From assembly GCA_051251595.1 (NCBI GenBank), contig JBPOFA010000012.1, forward strand, positions 1 through 64,000: 64,000 nucleotides of DNA, in the 5' to 3' direction. This stretch comes from NORP110 sp051251595. Lineage in GTDB: Bacteria > Pseudomonadota > Alphaproteobacteria > Rhodobacterales > Rhodobacteraceae. The notes beneath the pieces were generated by a model that was given only the letters and a program-made list of their open reading frames with translations, made no database searches and was not told the origin of the DNA. Shown in pieces: positions 59,838-64,000 of the stretch. Made by a program: the position numbers and the translations under genes. Position 1 is the stretch's first letter. Every line of letters begins with the position of its first letter.

Positions 59838-60469
59838 CACATCAACCTTTCATTGGACCCGCCATGCAAGGCGTATTCCAACAAAGTCGATAGAGTCTTC
59901 TGCCGTTCATGCAGGGTTGGCGCCTGCAACAAAGCCTGTTTTTCTTCCACCGCAAATGGGCAGATCATCGCCAGGGAATTGACCAGGAATTCATCCTCTG
60001 CCTGTCTCAGGCTTTCAATATCCGGCAGTTGGTTTTGCGATTCAAAATACCGCTCTGTCAGGCTCAACAGCTTTTCGCGATCCAGCGATCTGTCTGTTTC
60101 CGCCGCGCCGATATCCGATTCATAAGGCGACCAGTCAACGCTGCATTTTCGATATGGGGTGAACCCGGATTCTTCCTGCTCGATCACAAAACGAGAAACC
60201 CCAAGAAGCGTGATCATGTAGCGGCCGTCTTCCAGTTCCGAAAACGCCGTCAGACGCCCCGCACAGCCGACCTCGTTCAGCTTGCCATCCTCACCATCAG
60301 CGGGTTGCACCATGCCCAGCAACCGATGCGGCGTCTTGAGGATGTCATCCAGCATCACCAAATAGCGCGGTTCAAAGATGAACAGCGGAAGCCGCGACCG
60401 CGGCAGCAGCAATGCTCCCGGCAAAGGAAAGACCGGGATTGTTTTGGGAAGATCAATTAAATTTGGCAT
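59837..60469 (-). CDS. LON substrate-binding domain protein
   Basis: This 210-residue protein consists of the N-terminal substrate-recognition domain of Lon protease only: IPVFPLPGALLLPRSRLPLFIFEPRYLVML (about 11-40) is the typical start, then GCAGRLTAFSELEDGRYMITLLGVSRF. No ATPase or protease domain follows. Such stand-alone LON proteins are common in alphaproteobacteria and their role is unknown. It is co-transcribed with trm112. Confidence 0.9.
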   Translation of the reverse strand: MPNLIDLPKTIPVFPLPGALLLPRSRLPLFIFEPRYLVMLDDILKTPHRLLGMVQPADGEDGKLNEVGCAGRLTAFSELEDGRYMITLLGVSRFVIEQEESGFTPYRKCSVDWSPYESDIGAAETDRSLDREKLLSLTERYFESQNQLPDIESLRQAEDEFLVNSLAMICPFAVEEKQALLQAPTLHERQKTLSTLLEYALHGGSNERLM

Positions 60470-60495
60470 ATGCTACACCTAAGCCAAATCGCGGA

Positions 60496-61407
60496 TTAGG
60501 CAAATATCATTGACGAAAGTTTCCGTCTTCCGTTTAGGGCGATTGGGTCTTGGGGGGGCAATGCCTCAAAAATCGTGAACAATTGAGTTTTTGCGGCACT
60601 TTCATTCCACTCACGGTCGCGGCGGAATATTTCCAACAATTCCGCAACCGCATCTTCGATGTCACCCGCTGCATACAGCGCCTGGGCCAGATCAAACCGG
60701 GCCTCTAGGTTGGTTTCATCTGCCTGAACGGCCGCCCGCAACTCAGCAACCGGACCGGCATCTGCAGCCTGTTTCGCCAGCTCTAGCTGGGCGTGAACCG
60801 CTTCCAGTTCAGGCGCGTCTGAAATCTCAGCCGGTGCCCCGTTCAAAATCGCCTCTGCCTGGTCCAGATCGTCCATTGCGATATGTGCACGGACCAGCCC
60901 GCCATAGGCCTTGGCGTTGTTCGGCTCTTCCCCAAGAACGGCGGCAAAAGTCTGGGCTGCATCAACAGCCGCGCCTTCTGCCAGCATTTCTTCGGCGGCC
61001 TCAACAGCGGCGGACAATCCGTCATCGCCGTTCAGCTCTACAAGCTTTGCAACGAATTCCTTGATTTGCGATCCCTGCACGGCACCTTGAAACCCATCAA
61101 CCGGCCGCCCCTGCCAAAAGGCATAGACCGTCGGGATCGATTGAATCTGCAGCTGGGCGGCAAGCTGTTGGCTTTCGTCAACATTGACCTTCACCATGCG
61201 CACCTTGCCACCAGCGGCGGTCACGGCCTCTTCCAGCATCGGGCCAAGCGTTTTGCACGGGCCGCACCATGGCGCCCAGAAATCGACGATAACGGGCGTT
61301 TCTTGCGAAGCTTCGATCACGTCTGCTGCAAACGTAGCTTCGCTGATGTCCTTGATCAAATCTGCACCCGCAGGGGATGCATCTGTCGTCTGGCCAAACT
61401 CTAACAT
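60496..61407 (-). CDS. cnoX: Thioredoxin-TPR co-chaperone CnoX/YbbN
   Basis: This 303-residue protein has a thioredoxin domain (WCGPC active site, C48 and C51) followed by TPR-like helices rich in Ala and Glu (about 125-290). In E. coli CnoX is an oxidative-stress-linked holdase that hands clients to GroEL/DnaK; the version here keeps both active-site cysteines, as in other alphaproteobacteria, so a redox role is possible. GAGGAG lies 9 nt before the ATG. It is followed by the LON-domain gene. Confidence 0.92.
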   Translation of the reverse strand: MLEFGQTTDASPAGADLIKDISEATFAADVIEASQETPVIVDFWAPWCGPCKTLGPMLEEAVTAAGGKVRMVKVNVDESQQLAAQLQIQSIPTVYAFWQGRPVDGFQGAVQGSQIKEFVAKLVELNGDDGLSAAVEAAEEMLAEGAAVDAAQTFAAVLGEEPNNAKAYGGLVRAHIAMDDLDQAEAILNGAPAEISDAPELEAVHAQLELAKQAADAGPVAELRAAVQADETNLEARFDLAQALYAAGDIEDAVAELLEIFRRDREWNESAAKTQLFTIFEALPPQDPIALNGRRKLSSMIFA

Positions 61408-61490
61408 TTGAAGCGCTCCTCAGGTAATGCGTGTTTCATCAGTAAATGGAGCATCGAGTGCCATTGTGCAAGGTCGCCCCCTGCCCGATG

Positions 61491-62279
61491 TCACAGATCG
61501 AAGCTGGCAAAGACCGGTGCGTGATCTGATGGCTTTTCCCATCCGCGCGCGTCGCGGTACACGCGTGACCCATGGGCCGCGTTGGAAATATCCGAAGTGG
61601 CCCACACATGGTCCAACCGGCGCCCCTTATCCGCAGAATCCCAATCCCGCGCACGATAAGACCACCAGGAATAAAGCGGCCCGTCCGGAATATCCTGCCG
61701 GGTCACATCAACCCAATTCCCCGCCTCTTGAGTCTCGGCCAGATGTTCGACCTCGATCGGGGTGTGGCTGACGACCTTCAGCAATTGCTTATGGCTCCAG
61801 ACATCATGTTCCAGCGGGGCAATGTTCAGATCACCAACAAGAATGGATTTTTCTGGGGTTTCCGCTTTGAACCAATCACGCATTTCCGTGAGATAATCGA
61901 GCTTTTGGCCAAATTTCTCATTCACGTCGCGATCGGCTACGTCACCGCCGGCCGGCACATAGAAATTGTGGATCGTGACGCCGTTTTCCAGCTGTCCAGC
62001 GACATGGCGTGCATGTCCAAGACTGGCAAAGTCTTTGTCGCCCATATCGCGGATCGGCAAGCGCGACAGGATGGCCACGCCGTTATAACCTTTTTGCCCG
62101 CGCGCGATCATGTGCTTATAGCCCAATTCCGCAAAATTTTCGGTTGGGATCTTATCAACAGGGCTTTTGCATTCCTGCAGGCACAGCACATCCGGCCCTT
62201 GTTCCGCCAGCAATTTCAAGACCAAAGCTTCGCGCAAGCGCACGGAATTGATGTTCCAGGTGGCAAGGGTAAATGACAT
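61491..62279 (-). CDS. xthA: Exodeoxyribonuclease III
   Basis: XthA is an AP endonuclease / 3'-exonuclease of base-excision repair. The 262-residue protein shows the EEP-fold motifs LATWNINSVRLR (about 5-16), CLQECKSP (about 33), VGDLNIAP (about 147), LYSWWSYRARDWDSADKGRRLDHVW (about 205 onwards) and SDHAPV near the end. AAAGGAA lies before the ATG. It lies downstream of the CenR-like gene but is separated from it by a terminator. Confidence 0.95.
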   Translation of the reverse strand: MSFTLATWNINSVRLREALVLKLLAEQGPDVLCLQECKSPVDKIPTENFAELGYKHMIARGQKGYNGVAILSRLPIRDMGDKDFASLGHARHVAGQLENGVTIHNFYVPAGGDVADRDVNEKFGQKLDYLTEMRDWFKAETPEKSILVGDLNIAPLEHDVWSHKQLLKVVSHTPIEVEHLAETQEAGNWVDVTRQDIPDGPLYSWWSYRARDWDSADKGRRLDHVWATSDISNAAHGSRVYRDARGWEKPSDHAPVFASFDL

Positions 62280-62357
62280 GAAGATTTTCCTTTGGTGGGT
62301 TTGGGCAGACAGTATGGTCCTGCCTCCAGGGGCTCAACCCGTTCCTTGCCCAAAGGC

Positions 62358-62385
62358 AAAAAAAGACCCGGCACAAGGCCGGGCC
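62358..62385 (-). terminator. Intrinsic terminator after the cenR-like gene
   Basis: On the minus strand GGCCCGGC-type arms (CCCGGC at 62378-62383 pairs with GCCGGG at 62372-62367) close a 5-base loop, followed by a run of T at 62364-62358 after GTC. It lies between the response-regulator stop and the xthA start. Confidence 0.85.
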
Positions 62386-62436
62386 AGTCCAACAGGGAGG
62401 TGCGATGCCATAACCCCGACATCGCAAGGGGATTCG

Positions 62437-63123
62437 TTAAGCTACTAAACGATACCCGCCAGATTCGGTCACAAGAAGGCGAACATTTGACGGATCTGGT
62501 TCAATTTTCTGCCGAAGCCGGTAAATATGGGTTTCCAGCGTATGGGTTGTTACGCCTGCGTTATAGCCCCAAACCTCGTGCAACAGCACGTCACGGGCCA
62601 CGATTCCTTCGGTCGCGCGGTAAAGAAACTTAAGGATATTTGTCTCTTTTTCCGTCAGGCGGATCTTTTTGTCATCCTCGGTCACCAGCATTTTGACCGC
62701 CGGTTTGAACGTATAGGGCCCAAGCTGGAACACCGCGTCCTCTGACTGTTCATGCTGACGCAGCTGCGCCCTGATCCGGGCCAGAAGCACCGGAAACTTG
62801 AACGGTTTGGTCACATAGTCATTGGCACCGGCGTCCAGACCCAAAATCGTGTCTGCATCCGTGTCATGGCCGGTCAGCATCAGGATCGGACATTTGACGT
62901 TTTGCTTGCGCATCCGGCGGCACAATTCGCGGCCATCTGTATCGGGCAAACCAACGTCCAGAATGACGAGATCATAGATCGCCTCTTTTGATTTTTCGAT
63001 GGCACCGGCACCGCTGTCAGCCTCAAAGACATCAAAGTCTTCGGTCATTACCAGCTGTTCGCTCAGCGCTTCGCGCAGATCATCGTCATCGTCAACCAAT
63101 AGTATTTTTTTCTGAGTAGCCAT
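62437..63123 (-). CDS. cenR: OmpR-type response regulator, CenR-like
   Basis: This 228-residue protein is a two-component regulator with a receiver domain (DDDDDLRE near 10-17, phospho-acceptor Asp in VILDVGLPDTDG near 53, Lys in YVTKPF near 104). The OmpR-type winged-helix effector domain follows (RLTEKETNILKFLY, HEVWGYNAGVTTHTLETHIY). It matches best the CenR-type regulator of envelope genes in alphaproteobacteria; the name is by resemblance and should be read as probable. The start at 63123 has GAGG 9 nt upstream. It is divergent from ribA. Confidence 0.87.
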   Translation of the reverse strand: MATQKKILLVDDDDDLREALSEQLVMTEDFDVFEADSGAGAIEKSKEAIYDLVILDVGLPDTDGRELCRRMRKQNVKCPILMLTGHDTDADTILGLDAGANDYVTKPFKFPVLLARIRAQLRQHEQSEDAVFQLGPYTFKPAVKMLVTEDDKKIRLTEKETNILKFLYRATEGIVARDVLLHEVWGYNAGVTTHTLETHIYRLRQKIEPDPSNVRLLVTESGGYRLVA

Positions 63124-63282
63124 TTTCTCGACCTCACAATTTCCTGTTACTGACATGTGTTCACAGCCCGGGTTCGGCAAGTTTTGCTGCAAGAGTTCAC
63201 GCGCTCGTGTATTTTGGACGGCAATTGTTTCATATTCCCAAATTTACCGGTACATCAAAGCCAAACACATGATGGAAACCCA

Positions 63283-64000
63283 ATGACCCTGTCCTTGTCT
63301 ATGGCAGAACATGTCGCCCGGGCCCGTGGCGATCTTCGCATGGGCGTGCCCGTTGTCCTGCGGCATGGCGCTTCCTCTTATTTGATGGCGGCGGCAGAAA
63401 CATTGACCCCCGAACGGCTGACGGATTTGCAAAAGCTGGGTTCGCCCTCTGTAGCGATCACGCGGCACCGGGCCGACACGCTAAAGGCGCGGGCCTATGA
63501 CGGCGACATCGCCCGGATATCCGTCGCGCCCGACATGTCTGTGGATTGGATCAGGGCCCTCGCAGATCCGGCGGATGATTTGAACGCGCCGATGAAAGGC
63601 CCGTTTCACAGTCTGAGGGATGGCAACGCCGACCCGCACCGCGCCGCCATCACCCTGGTCAAAACCGCTCGGCTGCTGCCCGCAGTTCTGGTCGTAGAGC
63701 TGTCCGATTCAGCTTTGGCCTCTGTTGATCCGGACCTGACCCAAATGGATGTTGCACAGCTTTCGAACATGCTGGGCCAAGACATGCATCTAAATCATGT
63801 TTCCAGCGCAAAGGTACCCATGGCGCTGGCGAATGCCGGGCGTTTGCATGTTTTTCGCCCCGATGATGGCGGTGAAGAGCATTACGCAATCGAAATTGGA
63901 CGTCTGGACACCAGCGCCCCGGTTCTGACACGGCTTCATTCTGCCTGTTTCACGGGCGACATACTGGGCAGCCTCAAATGTGATTGCGGTCCGCAGCTGC
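63283..64000 (+). CDS. ribA: GTP cyclohydrolase II (3' end beyond window)
   Basis: This gene runs off the window; 239 codons are visible. The first 200 residues are an N-terminal extension seen in Rhodobacteraceae RibA. The GTP cyclohydrolase II domain then begins, with HSACFTGDILGSLKCDCGPQ at about 219-238. Its three cysteines (222, 233, 235) bind the catalytic zinc. The enzyme opens GTP to start riboflavin synthesis. The ATG at 63283 overlaps the stop of a five-codon frame (63269-63286), so translation may be coupled to a short upstream peptide; the ribosome site is weak. Confidence 0.9.
   Translation, partial: MTLSLSMAEHVARARGDLRMGVPVVLRHGASSYLMAAAETLTPERLTDLQKLGSPSVAITRHRADTLKARAYDGDIARISVAPDMSVDWIRALADPADDLNAPMKGPFHSLRDGNADPHRAAITLVKTARLLPAVLVVELSDSALASVDPDLTQMDVAQLSNMLGQDMHLNHVSSAKVPMALANAGRLHVFRPDDGGEEHYAIEIGRLDTSAPVLTRLHSACFTGDILGSLKCDCGPQL

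Overview
The window reads as a chromosomal segment of a marine Roseobacter-group alphaproteobacterium (Rhodobacteraceae). The protein families and their neighbourhoods point there: purH-heparinase-rsmB, dapC/ftsK/lolA, a CenR-like regulator, separate lysine-ketoglutarate reductase and saccharopine dehydrogenase genes, DUF3035/BamF, Hint-domain and D/P-rich roseobacter-type proteins. GC content is moderate by eye, coding density is high, and I see no phage, CRISPR array or intact insertion sequence. The genus cannot be named from the sequence alone.

Region 1-10.3 kb holds stress and repair genes. These are an atypical SDR, the periplasmic methionine-sulfoxide repair set msrP / zinc-ribbon gene / msrQ, clpB with an RpoH-like promoter, pyrF, an NfeD-like/SPFH pair, DNA polymerase IV and an N-formylglutamate amidohydrolase. 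A promoter, tRNA-Val(GAC) and rpmJ unit with a very clear terminator follows (10.3-10.74 kb). Then come two poorly known genes and the two-gene saccharopine (lysine) pathway.

From 14.4 to 25.9 kb one long minus-strand cluster runs rsmB, heparinase, purH, lspA, bamF, two M16 peptidases, mutL, rmuC. From 26 to 30.5 kb lie the DUF1674/SDHAF4 gene, dapB, rbfA-truB, DUF1643, a D/P-rich membrane protein, DUF5665 and rpsO.

The usual rpsO-pnp neighbourhood is split by about 8 kb of accessory DNA (30.7-38.2 kb). It carries NDH-2, a decayed marC copy, an OafA-type acyltransferase with SGNH domain, an intact marC, a repeat-rich autotransporter-like protein and a GST. After pnp there is the most unusual pair of the window: a HlyC-type toxin-activating lysine acyltransferase whose 3' end overlaps the start of a small VCBS-Hint protein (40.7-42.3 kb). 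A surface-glycan patch follows (two tandem GT25 glycosyltransferases and a sulfotransferase), then rluA and a STAS/HATPase partner-switch pair. A candidate structured small RNA ends in an intrinsic terminator that abuts the ggt start codon.

Region 50-64 kb is mostly envelope and housekeeping: hspQ, an AEC transporter, an SLT lipoprotein, lolA, ftsK, an aminotransferase, an amidase, a UbiH-family hydroxylase, trm112, a LON-domain protein, cnoX/ybbN, xthA, a CenR-like regulator and a ribA cut by the window end. Starts were chosen from Shine-Dalgarno spacing and family N-termini.
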